Assembly: GCA_963920705.1 (NCBI GenBank) | Contig: OY987226.1 | Location: 4,900,501 to 4,964,500 of the forward strand | Source: Odiellus spinosus | Taxonomy: Eukaryota; Arthropoda; Arachnida; Opiliones; Phalangiidae | DNA length: 64,000 bases | Reading direction: 5' to 3' | Part shown: positions 19,369 to 31,650 of the stretch, one piece after another | Layout of the letters: each line of letters begins with the position of its first letter | Numbering within the stretch: the stretch's first letter is position 1 | Position numbers and translations under genes: made by a program | Notes under the pieces: model-generated | Told to the model about the DNA's origin: nothing | Databases searched by the model: none | Seen by the model: only the letters and a program-made list of their open reading frames with translations

Positions 19369-22300
19369 AGAGGTTCCATGGGTTCCCAGAATATTAAAGG
19401 CTTAGTTCTGCCTTAATTTTTTTGGCAAGGTATCTTTAGGTTTGGACGATTCTGACTGGTATAAACCTTTTTCCGAGACAAATCGAGGGAGGGGAGAAAG
19501 ATGGCAGATATTAGGAAAAAGGTTTATAGATAAAGCAAGCATGAATTAATAGATGCCACTATTTATTAATGCATGAAGCAAGGAAGACATCAAAATCATG
19601 CACTAGTCACTGATAAATTTGGTTGAATGTTCCAAGAACAGTTCTTAAAACTATTTTTATACCCTATGGAGATTAACATTGTGTATTAATTCGCATCAGC
19701 TTTGCCCTATTTTGCAAATTATACTATAAAACAAATGTATTCCCATTTTTTTTTTAAATCACAAAAGCAATTCACATTTCATGATAAATTAAAATATCAA
19801 ACACGAATGCCTACCTCAAACAAAAACCAAAAAACATTCACTTGTATATAAATTACCCCTTTGCAAAAGTTTAAAAAATTCTATTGTAGATGTAAAGAAA
19901 TTATACCAAAAAAAATAGATTTTTTCCCCATTTTTAGAAAACTGTAATTAGTGTAAAGGTTTATGACGAATGAAACTTAAATATCAGTGTTAATTTTATA
20001 GTTTTCAATTAAAACTCACCAAAATAAAATTGTCAATAAAAAATGATTCGTTTGAAATGAAAATCTCATCATTTTTAAGTTTAAATTTAAATAATAAGAA
20101 ATGTGCTATGTTGAACCATGAATTAATCAACCTTGCGAGGTTGAATAATCCATGATTGAACACTAGAGCAGTTCGTACAAAATTTACGGAGTGAAATTTA
20201 GTTACTTTCCCAGGTTTTTCCTGACCATTTCTAAATAATTTCCTTGAGTTTTAAGTGAATATTTTCAGATTTAAGTTAATTTCAAGATTTTCGCTGTAGC
20301 AGACTTAATATCCTAAAGCTGATCTAATGTAGGTAGTGCTTTTGAGGTAGTTGAAGTTGTCTATTCAAACTTTAAATTTTCCAAAAACCATATCTTACTA
20401 CAATTAATTGATGTGAATATAATTAAAGTAATTAATGAGCTAAGTTGTTACGACATATCGCTTCACGAAAGATTTAATTTTACGTCTAGTTTCTAAATAT
20501 AATAAAAATTAAAGACTAATAAAGGAATTAGGGGCCAGAAATTGTGGCACCGGGAGATTGGGTCATTCCTAGAAACAAGTTATCTTGACTATACTTTATA
20601 GTAATAAAAAGCCAGCCTTAAATCTTACGCCTCGTTCTAGGTTAAACTGAATTGCATGAGGTAATAAAAAAAAAATGGGGGGAACATTCGAACTCCCCGA
20701 AAGAAAGAGCAGGTGTTTAAAAACCTCTAAATGTTCTCGATAAATCGAACAAAATTTCGTGGTCATATATACCAAGCTATAGCGAGTAAACGATTAATTG
20801 TCCATGACATCATTGGTAATTGCACGCAACCCCTAACAAAACTTTTTTTATACCCCAAGTGTTTCCAATAAATTATTCGAAGATCTATATTACTTCGCAA
20901 TATCTTGGGTCACGAACTAGAACGCAAAAAATCGATATTTTGATTCTGGCAGCGTAGCGCGTTTTAGCTTTGAAGTTAAATTTTACCGCCAGTTTGTTGG
21001 AAAAAATAAATGTACAACGCTAGTGACATCTAGCCTTCACATTTCAAGCTTATTGAGCGTCAGACTCGAATACACATCTCAAGCATGAATGGTGTTGATT
21101 TTTAAAGCATTAATGCTTCTAGTCAACCAACTTAATACCTATTATGTCCCCCGAATTTCCCTACCCCATAAAACAATTGGTAATTAGGGACAACCTATTA
21201 AATTTATTTATATTAAAAATATAAATATGAGGATTCTAAAAAATATATTATTATTCGCCACCTGATAATATTTTATCGTTATGAAAAACACGTATTATGT
21301 ATTTTTTCTATAGGGATAACAACTTAGCAAACTATGTTTAATCGGAATAACGAGTAAACTCACTTCTAGTATTCCTTGCGAAACAATTTTGTCGGATAGA
21401 TTAATTTAGAATTTGAACATACATAAACTTACAATTTAGGCAGTTTTGATTCACACATTGGTCCACGAGAAGAAGCCTTGTTGAGTGCTGATGGTGCTGA
21501 AAGACCTTTGGTCAGTCGAACAATGAGTCAATGATGAATAACTTAGTTCACAACCACGTTGTCTTGGGCCTTGGCCGATGACGTTCCACAATAATGGCTT
21601 GATTCCGCTTGAAGCCTTAGTCCTCGATTTATCAGCGATCCTCATTATTTCTTTCGTAAAAACTACCTAAATCCTCAAGCACAGTTACTTGTAAATATAT
21701 AATTCAATTTCAAACTCCCTATCGAGTGTCGACTCCCAAACGAAGCTTCTTTAAAAAGGAAGCCTTCTACCTTTACCACGTACCGAAATAATTCGCTATG
21801 CTAACCGGCAGAATTTCCCCTTACAAATGACAATACTTCATGTCTGAATTAGCTTATATTCCTCAAAAATAGGCCATATTTTGGCTTAAATAAATATTAG
21901 GTTTCTTACTTTTTTTTGGCATTTACTAAGTCTAAAAAAGGTCCACGAATTCTTTCCACGAGGCCGTGACTTCTTTCTTGGGCATGCGCTGTAAAACTGA
22001 GAAATAGACCAAGATTTTCCACGAACTACTTTACTCTATGAGATTTAACATTGCGTATTAAACCGCGTCAGGTTTTTCACTTTTACGAAGCTCCTCCGTA
22101 ACCTTTTGACCCCACGGCATTGCAGACTTCTAGAGAAGCGGACAACGTCATGTGACAGTGTTGAGAAATTAATCCAATATGGGGAAGGCTCACATTGTCA
22201 TTGTCAGGTAATCTTGGCCGCGACCTCTGACGTCATACGAATTGCCTTTTGGAAATAGTTGGTATTATAAATGATTATGTTGGCTTCTTCCCAACCTTGA

Positions 22301-23157
22301 AAAAGGAAACATGTTCTGTAGAAACACGTTCTATTTAACGGCTCTTTTTGCTGGTTTCAAGTCTGGCAAAACTATAGATAATCCTATTCTTCGATTCAAC
22401 CTTGAAAAAAGGCATCATATTCAACAGAAACAGCTGATTTTTCTGCTCTTTTTGCTGGTTCCAACTTTCCAAGGTTATTTTTTAATACCAACAATACAGT
22501 TTAAGTCATTAGGCATGATCACAAACATTTCCGATTTAATTATGCAATGATTTACAATAAATTTACTCCTATAATGTTCATACGCTCCGCATTAAAGCAA
22601 TTTTCATCGTGCGCTGTAGAGAGATTTGAATCCACATTTGTTTCTAGCAGGTGAATTTAATCCTTTAGATGGGAAATTCAGCTATAAAATGATAAATCTC
22701 ATTTATATTGTACTCAAATTTCTTATATATTTTTATTTGACTTGAAATTATCATACCATGTACAATTTTTGGAATAAAAATAAATTAAAAAAAAAGGAAC
22801 TTTATTAAAAACAAATTTTTTAGTGTAAAAAATTTGGGCAAGAATTGGTTTTAGTTTTTTCTTAAAATTAACAAGTTATTGCTTTGCTTGGTTAAAAATA
22901 AATTCAAAAAAGTGATATTTTAAGATTTTTTTGTACTACGTTATAAGGTACACATAAGAATATTAATTACATGATACGTATTTATAAATGAAAATTAGTT
23001 AATGACTTCGTGAAATCTTTCAAAAGGCATACTAGATTCTGATAAGTTATTTCTAATCTGTTTGGACTGTAAAAACCGTATCAAAGTCATCAAAGATATC
23101 CTGGAATTTAATATAGGAGCATTTTGGTTAAACTGACATCTGAAGATTAATTTCACG
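19369..23157. other. Gene-poor intergenic stretch
   Basis: Between rough and lilipod. I find no splice-supported exon. It contains a two-copy local duplication (about 22289-22480). The open frames at 21451-21645 and 22311-22550 have low-complexity translations without a recognisable domain. Confidence 0.5.
22289..22480 (+). repeat. Local tandem duplication, two diverged ~100-bp copies
   Basis: Both copies begin CAACCTTGAAAAA, and both contain CAGAAACA or TAGAAACA and then GCTCTTTTTGCTGGTT. They are clearly related but differ at many positions, so the duplication is old. Confidence 0.6.
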
Positions 23158-23222
23158 AGCTTGGAGTGAGATCATTTTGACAAGGCTCAATTTGAGTCGG
23201 GTTTCGCGTCTACTTTAAGTTC
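23158..23222 (-). repeat. MITE-B end fragment
   Basis: Reads CACGAGCTTGGAGTGAGATC, TTTGACAAGGCTCAATTTGA and GCGTCTACTTTAAG, the right arm of the family described at 33812-34161. It lies just 3' of the lilipod stop. Confidence 0.6.
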
Positions 23223-23376
23223 AAATAGATTGGAAATAAGTTATTTTCAAAGTTTGGTATCCCTTTAAACTCATGTTTTTTAGTGTATTGAAAATTATAT
23301 GAGACTACATTGAATTTTGCTTTGATTAAGTACTACGGGACATTTTAAAGGTAGCGTGATGTAATGAAATTTTTGG

Positions 23377-26300
23377 CTAAAGCAACTTTTTGGTGTCAGA
23401 AGCGTGTGACCTCCAAAAACGAAGGTCGTAAAGACGAGACAAAATTTCTTGTCTCATTGCGCTGGTAAAAGTTGTGACCAGACAGAGAGCGGTTGCGACG
23501 GCAAATACACCGTTATAAAATAAAACTAAATAAAGGTTACCCAACCATTCGATACGGCCAAAATCGCCCATCAAATCGAAATTGGTTATGCCTAAAAATT
23601 ACGTTAAACTTGCATATTAAAGAATTTTAATTAGAATTTAAATATATAAATACCTAGAATCCTTGCCAAAACTGGCAACGCCGAACTGAGAATTAGTAGA
23701 ACGGCTCCGTTACCGATAATTTGAGTCATTGACGTATCTGATGTATTGGGTTTTAAACGACACAACAAAGGCAGAGTGTAAAAACCAACAATGGATGCTA
23801 GCCACAAATATCTAATTTAAATCTAGTTAAAGATAGTTTTGTGGGAATTTGAAAATGAAATGAGCTATTTTTTGACAATTATTATACTCAATCGAGTACT
23901 CGAAATTCAGTTATAGCTATTATAATTAATCGAGTACTCATAATTCAGTCATGTCCAACTGAGTATTCAAAAATAAGATATCCCTAGTACTTCCGAGAGT
24001 ACTGAAAAATAAGTTGCGCCTAGTTATTCCCACCGAGTACTCAAAAAGAGACGCAAAAATTTTCAATCAAGTACTCAAAAATCATAATATGCATATTTTC
24101 AATCGAGAACTCAGCAAATCGAGTAAGATAAAGGATACAAAATAAGGACAATTTCCATAGTGGCTCCAAATGGTCCCAAAGCTGACAAAGAAGTAATTCC
24201 CAGCGTAAATTTCTAGAGAAAAATGACGTACACCATTTAAAAAAGGAAGTCAAGAAAATATTTAAATATAATCTTACTCTTGAAGAAAGAGGAAGTGCTT
24301 TAATTCCCACAAGCATTTCCAACGTATTTTGCACAACTACAATAACTTGAATGGCCTAAAACAACGCGATTAATTTAATTTCGTTGCTAGATTAGTAAAT
24401 TCTGAATCGAGCCAGTTTAAAATTAAAAGGAATTCAAATAAAACTTACAGTTAGGAACAAAAGCAACAACATGACCAAAGGATAGCAAAGATTTCTTCTT
24501 AAAAATGAAACGCTTTGCAGTTGCTCTAAATTCTGCCGTTCTAGTTTTAAATCAATTAGTTTTTGTTCAATGGCATCTTGTTCGTCATCTAAGGGCAAGA
24601 TTTAATTTAATTTATTAACTATCAAAGCTAAAATGAAGGTAAATAACAAACTGGGCTCTAGTTGCGTATATTGGTGATCAACCCCATTCTGGGAATTCTC
24701 GCATTTGATTCCGTTCGAATTTAGCGTTTTTGCAGGGAGTTTTCGTTTCAAGGCAATTTCTTCTAGCTGCGTGGCATAAACATCTTCGTGTATATCACTA
24801 AAAAACTGGGGTTGAATTATCAAATTAATTCGAAGTTGGAATTAGAAGATTTTTAATGATTAAAAATCAATTATAATACCTTTGGCTTGATTATCAAATT
24901 TCCAATCACGCTGAAGAGTCTCCCGAAACCAACAGGTGTACATACTAAAATTATTATGAAATAGAATCAAAATAAAAAATACTAACTGAAACAAAATAAA
25001 TTTAAAAGTACTTAAAACTAATTATTCTTGTGAATATAATGAATAGCAATAGACCCCGCACCAATATGAGGAAGGTATCTGCTACCAATAGTTTCTTTTT
25101 CAACGTGAAAACTTATTTAAATTAGTTTTAATTTATCAATTTTCTCATATCAATTAAACTTGGCCTTTCAAATTTACCAACTTTTACAGGTTTTTCTCTC
25201 ACTAAATGACTATGCTACATGAATATTCCTCTTTCCCCCAACGACTTCATCTGTCACAAGCCATCCTTACAAGAAAATAAAAGTTTCGTGATAAAATTCC
25301 TCAACTTTCCCTGACCTTTTGAGGCAACTTTAAATTCCCTGATCCATGTCAACACTTATAAAGAACAAAATTCGTCGTAAAAAAGCAAAAACAAACTTAC
25401 TTAGCAATGTAAAAACACCCAAACACGACACGCAAGAGTATAAAAATGGCAGGTAACAAGTCCAAATGTCTTTAAAAAAAAATGTAGATTTTTAATTAAG
25501 TTATATAATTAAATAATTATGACTTAATTTAGTGTAAAAATGATAAATCCTTACTTAAATACGACATTATTCCAGACTGACCACATTCTAAAAGAGCGGA
25601 TGTCATGTAGCCAGTTCCGACCAGAACTAAACTCAATAGAAAAAGGACTAGAAATGTTTCGTAGACTCTGGCAGCGATTCCCTTTGGAAAAAATTTACTA
25701 TAAGTGTTAATTTTTTTTTGTTATTAATTTATTCAATTATAAAATCCCTTACTTTGCGAGACCCTGGCAGGCCTTCCGATTCCGTGAATAAATAGGCAAA
25801 TGGTAAGAGTACGAAGACTCCCATGTTAGAAAATAAAAATATCACATTCCAAAGGCCTAGTTAAAAATTTTAATTAAACTTTTGAAGATTTGAAATCATT
25901 AGGTCAAAAGATTACCTTGTATGAGCGAATCATTGAGCCACTGCACGTAGTAACTTTGAGGATATAATAGTAGCACTTCGTTGGTGATGATCGAAATGGG
26001 TAGCAGTAAAGCGGACCCAAACGAGACCGCCAAAGAGAAGTTACACATCCATAAGCTAATTTAAAATTAAGTGATTAATTTAGAAATAAATATATGTGTA
26101 TATCTTAAACTCACGATATTCTGAAGACTAGAGCATCCTCTTCGTCCGAATACATTTCATCTTTCTTCTTTTTATAAACTGAGGTGAGGATGTACGCAAT
26201 GCCGTAGAGCATAATAAACAGCAAGAGAAATACCTAAGAGAATACATTTTCAACTAATTTTACCAATGTATTATTTATGAAAAAGGTGGTAAAATAATGA

Positions 26301-26480
26301 GGCCAACTAAAAAAATCAAATAGTAGGGGGGTTTGGATGAATGCCAATGTCAAATGGTTTCTAAACTGTGTCATTTTTTTTTAATAGAAAACAGAGGTAA
26401 AGAATTATTGCGACACTCACGATATATTCTCGAACTGCGCTGTGAAATATTTTTTCTCGAATTCCCGGGTCGTCGTCCAT
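23377..26480 (-). CDS. lili: LMBR1-family membrane protein, lilipod orthologue
   Basis: LMBR1/lilipod proteins are multi-pass plasma-membrane proteins; fly lilipod acts in BMP signalling in germline stem cells. Thirteen coding exons (minus): 26480-26421, 26233-26115, 26055-25916, 25856-25753, 25681-25555, 25469-25401, 24944-24880, 24805-24652, 24588-24449, 24355-24278, 24212-24139, 23811-23654, 23591-23377. All joins keep frame and give 500 aa. The start MDDDPGIREKIFHSAVREYI matches the family N-terminus. Hydrophobic segments follow (VFLLLFIMLYGIAYIL; SALLLPISIIT; GVFVLLPFAY; YETFLVLFLLSLVLV; LPFLYSCVSCLGVF with CTPVG). A charged, coiled loop (HEDVYATQLEEIALKRKL to IEQKLIDLKLERQ) precedes the C-terminal membrane segments and the signature MGDFGRIEWLGNLYLVLFYN...CLVTTFTSAMRQE. 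Length and architecture match vertebrate LMBR1. The exon 8 donor (GTTTGT) is the weakest junction. Confidence 0.93.
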
Positions 26481-27943
26481 TGTTTTGGCAATTTATATTG
26501 AAAGGTAGCTTTGCCAATCATTACCTTACGCGTATTCTTTTTCGTTTAGAATCCTAATCGTGTTTGTTTGAGATAGGTCAAATTCCACAGGAACTTTTAA
26601 CCCGGTGACTCCTGCGGTGAGTAAGAGTACTTGGCATAAGCCTCGCTTTAGAAAACTTCAAAAATTGATAATCTCGTTATTGGTTTAATGAACCACAACC
26701 GAAGTGATTTAAATCGTTTCAATTAACTTTAAATCTAACAAATGAAAGTTGTTCAATTAATTATGAATGGAATATTAATTAAATTGATACCAAAACATTG
26801 AAGAACCTATCGATAATCCTCCACAGAGACGCCGACATTTTTTCTGAGAGGTTTGAAGGATAGCACGTGACCTCTTTCGTATGATTGGCGCGAAAATTTA
26901 AAGCAGAGTTTTTCAAAATTCTAGTTTTAGTTGTATTTTCCATTTTGTGGATTTTTAATACACAGCAAGAATAATTTACCTGTTTATTAATAAACTCCGA
27001 ATTTAGCTGCTATGCCTTGAGGCTTCCTTACTGCACTAACTACTTGCGTTTACAGAAGAGTTTTCCTTAATGCACAGTCACCCGTAGGCCTTTGCACCCT
27101 ATCCAATTAAAAGAATTGATAAATAATAAATATATACCAACTTTTTCAACTTATGGCACGTTGAAACAAAGAAATGTATCCGATATATATGATTCAATCA
27201 CGTAATTCACGGCTTACCGTATTTCTATATATCCTCAAGCGGAAAATATTCAATTTGTATATTTTAGCCATTTTACTTTTGAATTCAAAGGTGTAAAATT
27301 TGGAATATAGCTTTTTAATATGAAAAAGCTAAAAATTCACAGGTAGACTTTTGAAAAAATGTTGACAGCATTCCCTTAAAATACACTAAAATTTTGCTGG
27401 TGGTTTAAATTAAGAGAGGGGACGATTATTTTCACAATTCGTAAATTTTTGGGAATAATGAAACACTTTTGTATAAATTATCAAATAGAAAATCCCACCC
27501 CAATCAATACCACTGTGAGAACTTATCATTATCATTAAACTGATCTATTTCAATTCGAAAAAGAACCTAGGAACGCCTTTATTCAATTAAGGGTCATTTT
27601 TCATATGACGTCACAACATAACCAACCAATTGAGTACTTCATATTCATAGCCTTAATTGAATTTTCACCTTTTTCAGAGGACATTCCAGCTTATGCGTGG
27701 GATGGTTGGATTTAATATCCCCTTTTTCAGAGCTTCGTGAAATGACCACTACGAGACATCCTAACTTCCTAAGACCTAAGCTCGAAACTAGTCTCTTCAG
27801 AAGTTCAGCTTCTTCGCTTGACACTTCTCAAAAAGCTACACTCGCTTCAAAAGTTGTTTCCGAGAGTGTTTAAACTGTTTAACTTCAGTTTTTAAGTAAA
27901 ACACGGGCATAATTACTTTTAAAGTTTCATATTAAAATACAAA
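26481..27943. other. Intergenic region between divergent lilipod and the secreted-protein gene
   Basis: The 1.46 kb between two divergently read start codons must hold both promoters and 5' leaders. There is a GC-richer patch near 26820-26900 and AT-rich sequence elsewhere. No TATA box could be assigned with confidence. Confidence 0.5.
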
Positions 27944-30900
27944 ATGGAAAAATGCGGTATTTTTATTTTTATTTCGTTATTCATTTGCGTGTTCTCTGCC
28001 AGCAGTTCCGGTAAGTCCAATTTAATATTTAAAACTTCATATGTTAGATCGAAATGTGATTTTAATTAAGAAAGAGATTGAATAATGAACCGCGGATTGA
28101 AATTATCTCTCCAAAATTTTATTTCAAATCACGGGTGAGAATGAAATTTAGTTTCTTAAAGTTTAATATAAGTTAATTATAAATTTTAATTAACTTATAA
28201 TGTGACTTCATTGTAAAATCAAATGAACTAACTACCCATTTTGAGTTCTTTTTGGAGCGATAAAAGGCTTGTAATGAAATGAAGAAAAAAAATCTTACTA
28301 CCCAGGAAAAACATATTTACCATTAATTATAATAATGATAAAATTAAACTAAATATCTAAAAACAGTGACCAAAATCTCCAGCTGTTAATTCATTAAAAT
28401 TTAATTGGCATAAACTCTTAGCCTTTTATGGGAACTTATAAATTATCTTTACATTATTCTCGACGTTTTAATTATACAGCCGCCTAACTTATAGAAGACG
28501 GAACGATAATTATTTTGGACAACTTAATTATGAATAATTGGTTTTTTGCAAAATTTGGGTCTTCGTAGGGTAAATGTACTATGTCAAAAAGAAAAAGAGT
28601 AAAAATTAAAAGAATATTAACCTCGCAGACATAAATTTGTTGATTACAACACAATAAATATACATTTTTTTTGGTTTAGGGCTTTTTAAAAGTTATAATA
28701 TTTTCAAATGAAGGTTCTGGGATAACTAAAGGACCTATAAAACCCTTATTGTTAAACTACTACCACGAGCTGCAATGAATAAAACATAATTTCCCACATA
28801 ATCTACGATAAATCGCTAGGGGGTTGTACAAATATCGAATTTCTAACACATTCATGTTTGTATTAGACGCGATAAACATCAATTATTCGAAATAGTGCGA
28901 TGAAATTACATTATTACTAAATATCGTGACTGTCATATCGATTTTGAGTTACAAAAGCACGCCTGAAAAAAAAGGTTCACTAAGGGGCGTAGGGTGGGCT
29001 TTCCCCTGAACACCGGTGTCCGATGGTTGAAATACTTCTACAGGCGTTCCCTAGGAAATACATTTGATTGAAAACCCCTTATTGTCGGCTTATCTAAAAC
29101 TTTTTTGGTGTTCGAAGTTTGTTTAACTTGTATTAATAATAATAATAATAATAATAAAAATATCTACTCAATTACATACAGATATTATCCTTTTGCTAAA
29201 TATATATTCCTATATATTTTTCATTCGAGTTTTTCTTAAAAATTAATAAACATGAAACCTAAAAACTAGGTTTTATTGTTTTATTAAGTACTGAAAACTA
29301 TTAATTATAGAAAATAAAGGTAATACGATTCTTAGCACTAGCTAAATGTTTCAACAGAATTTTGTAAGAGTTTTTTTTTTAAGTTAATCTTTATATGGGG
29401 TTATTGAATGAATATTTTCTGGTTTACTTGCCCTTTAAACTCGATAAGTTGCCTATAGGGAGTGGGGCTTAAAATCTTATATCAATAGCTCTGTGAATAT
29501 ATTCCTAACATATATGTCTATTTCTTTAGAAAAAGATCAAGACGAGGAGCTACATAATTTGATTGATAAATTACAAACGGCGGAGGACGAAACAGCTAGT
29601 AAAATTCTTTGTCTATTAATGAAAGGCCACGCATCCAAGTGTATCGGTAAATAAAATCGATTCCATTCATCTTTTCATCCGTTTTGCTAAAAATGGTACA
29701 CTAATTTACCATCCACTTGCGTACCGAGTTTCTATTTTTTATGATAAGTAAATAGGTGTTTCGATTGAGATTATTTAGGGAACCTTAAAAAGCTTTTTGG
29801 TAGAAACCTTATTCCTTTTGCAGTAACGCGGGTGGACAGCTTGTCACGTCTGTTTATAATCGAGAGATTTTTCCTTTCGCGTTTATCTCATTATAGGCTT
29901 TCCGAGAGCTCTTTCTAGCAGTGGACAGAGGCGAAAAGAAAGCCTAATAGAAGGTGACAAAACCGACTGGAACGGGTAAGGGAAAAATAACCATGGTCCG
30001 TTTACTCTGGTTAGGACTGAAGGTGGAGCTTCCAAAATTCAGCGTTATATGCCGTTTATATATCTTGCTCTAAGAATTACAAAGTTTTTTACGAACCTTG
30101 ATCGAAGTTATTCCTTATATACAAAACCCTAGTAAATGGACCCTGCGTAGAACAAAAAGAGGCCGACCAATTTGGCTAAGCTGGAGATGTTTTCTTTTGT
30201 GTATTTTTAAACGCAGTAAAGTGACTGATTCGGAAGAAACGCGATGGAAACTACCTAAAAGAAAAGATTCTATGGGAGACGCTTCGTTTTATAGCGGGTG
30301 GTAATACTAATGCCTTTTTTCTACATTTTACTTTTTTTCTGAAATTTTATATAGACACTCTTTTTTTCATGTAAAATTTGAAACTTTATGTTTATAAAAC
30401 GAGGGTGTTGACACTTAAAAAGTAATTAAAAATAAAAAAAACTGTGATTTTGATTAAACCGCTCTGTATAAATTATGAATAAATTGTTTTTAAGTAGGAA
30501 TTGTTTCGGTAAGCCCATTTTTATCGCGCTATTTAAAATTCCTTCCAAAATAAAATTGCCATTTCATTGGCTAATAATTTTCCTAGTTAAGCCAATAGAA
30601 GAACGCCTCATATTATTTACCATGGCACGGTCAGTGACGTCTAGGTGACGTAATACAAATTTATGCAAGTTGAAGTTAGGATTAGGAAATCGTTTCATTT
30701 TTGTGCCAGCTTAGAAAAACATTGATCTGATGTACGTGTTTAATTTGTTATTACTTGTAACAATCTAATAAAATAATTTATGATACTTATCCCAAATCTA
30801 CAACCATCGTAATTATGGTTTATATTTCTGAATGTAAGTAACTTTGGCATGAAAACCTTGCCCAATTTAATTAGGCCTAACGAAGATTTCATTGTTTACT

Positions 30901-31271
30901 ATTTATATTTTCTTTGCTTGTACTAGTTTAACTAATCTAATAAGCCAATTTTTTGATTATTTTAGCCGGAGTTGTCAGCCAGTCAAGGCCATGGATGGCT
31001 ACATTCCGTACTATGTTAACGGATGTGGTAAATTTCGTTTACTTTTTGTAAGTAATTCCCCCTTTCGGAAGATTTCAACCTGCCCTTGTACGAAACTTAT
31101 TAAATTATCCTTCCCAGCTTTCAATCTCTTTTTCAACCCGGAGGTGGAAATTCTAATACTTCGAACTATACTAGAAATGACCGTAGGCCACCTAGGCCAC
31201 CAGCTAGAAGATTTGGTGGATTTGGGTCAAACAATTCTCCTCCAGCACCACCATGTGGTGCGGGTGGATGA
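27944..31271 (+). CDS. Unrecognised small secreted protein (150 aa, five exons)
   Basis: I do not recognise this protein. Exons: 27944-28010, 29530-29646, 29897-29975, 30966-31027, 31144-31271. Every junction has GT-AG borders and the joined frame is open for 150 codons plus TGA. Exon 1 encodes a signal peptide (MEKCGIFIFISLFICVFSAS). Exon 2 is acidic and probably helical (DQDEELHNLIDKLQTAEDE, then ILCLLMKGHASKC). Exon 3 reads GFPRALSSSGQRRKES with a basic QRRK stretch, a possible processing site. Exon 4 reads RSCQPVKAMDGYIPYYVNGC. Exon 5 is Gly/Pro/Arg/Asn-rich (RRPPRPPARRFGGFG) and ends PPAPPCGAGG. The mature part has five cysteines. An AATAAA signal follows at 31466-31471. A structural, immune or signalling secreted product is possible; no function is claimed. 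The exon 5 acceptor (CCCGGAG) is chosen by frame. Confidence 0.62.
28011..29529. other. Intron 1 of the secreted-protein gene
   Basis: 1.5 kb, AT-rich, with an (AAT)n microsatellite at about 29131-29157. No other exon is evident. Confidence 0.5.
29131..29157 (+). repeat. (AAT)n microsatellite
   Basis: About nine uninterrupted AAT units inside intron 1 of the secreted-protein gene. Confidence 0.85.
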
Positions 31272-31453
31272 GGTTAAATTAAAACCTTCTTGTAAATATT
31301 AGAATGTGTCGCGTTTTTAACGCAAAATGACGAGTTCCTGGGAAACTGTGAATATAAAGCAGGCCAGGAAACTTCGAAGATGGCACTAATGTCACATAAG
31401 GCTTAATTTAAACATGTATATTATTAAAATTATAATCTTTAAAAATGTCTTTT

Positions 31454-31471
31454 TTTATTAAAGAAAATAAA
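31454..31471. terminator. Facing polyadenylation signals
   Basis: AATAAA on + at 31466-31471, 195 bp after the secreted-protein stop, and AATAAA on minus (TTTATT at 31454-31459), 192 bp after the Kidins220 stop. The two convergent genes must have abutting or overlapping 3' untranslated regions. Confidence 0.6.
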
Positions 31472-31650
31472 CTAAATTGTGGGATTATAAATATAATATT
31501 TAATATATATAATATATTATAAGCGTAGCCACTAGGGTACAATCACCAGGAGGGTTTTTAGAATGGATAAAGCCTGAAATATAGCTTAAATGCTGCAAGT
31601 TAAAATTATTTTATGACTAGCCAATCTACCTTATCACCGAAGTACTTTGC

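Noticed and set aside
20111..20166. Near-palindrome TTGAACCATGAATTAATC / TTGAATAATCCATGATTGAA as a microRNA hairpin
   Set aside because: The loop is only about four bases and there are several mismatches; a microRNA precursor needs a longer stem and loop.
25015..25130. Hydrophobic frame in the lilipod intron between exons 6 and 7, with splice-like borders
   Set aside because: Its phase does not fit either neighbour as an added or alternative exon, and exons 6 and 7 join directly to match the family.
30098..30304. 68-aa frame in the intron of the secreted-protein gene
   Set aside because: No splice borders in phase with the surrounding exons and no recognisable protein.
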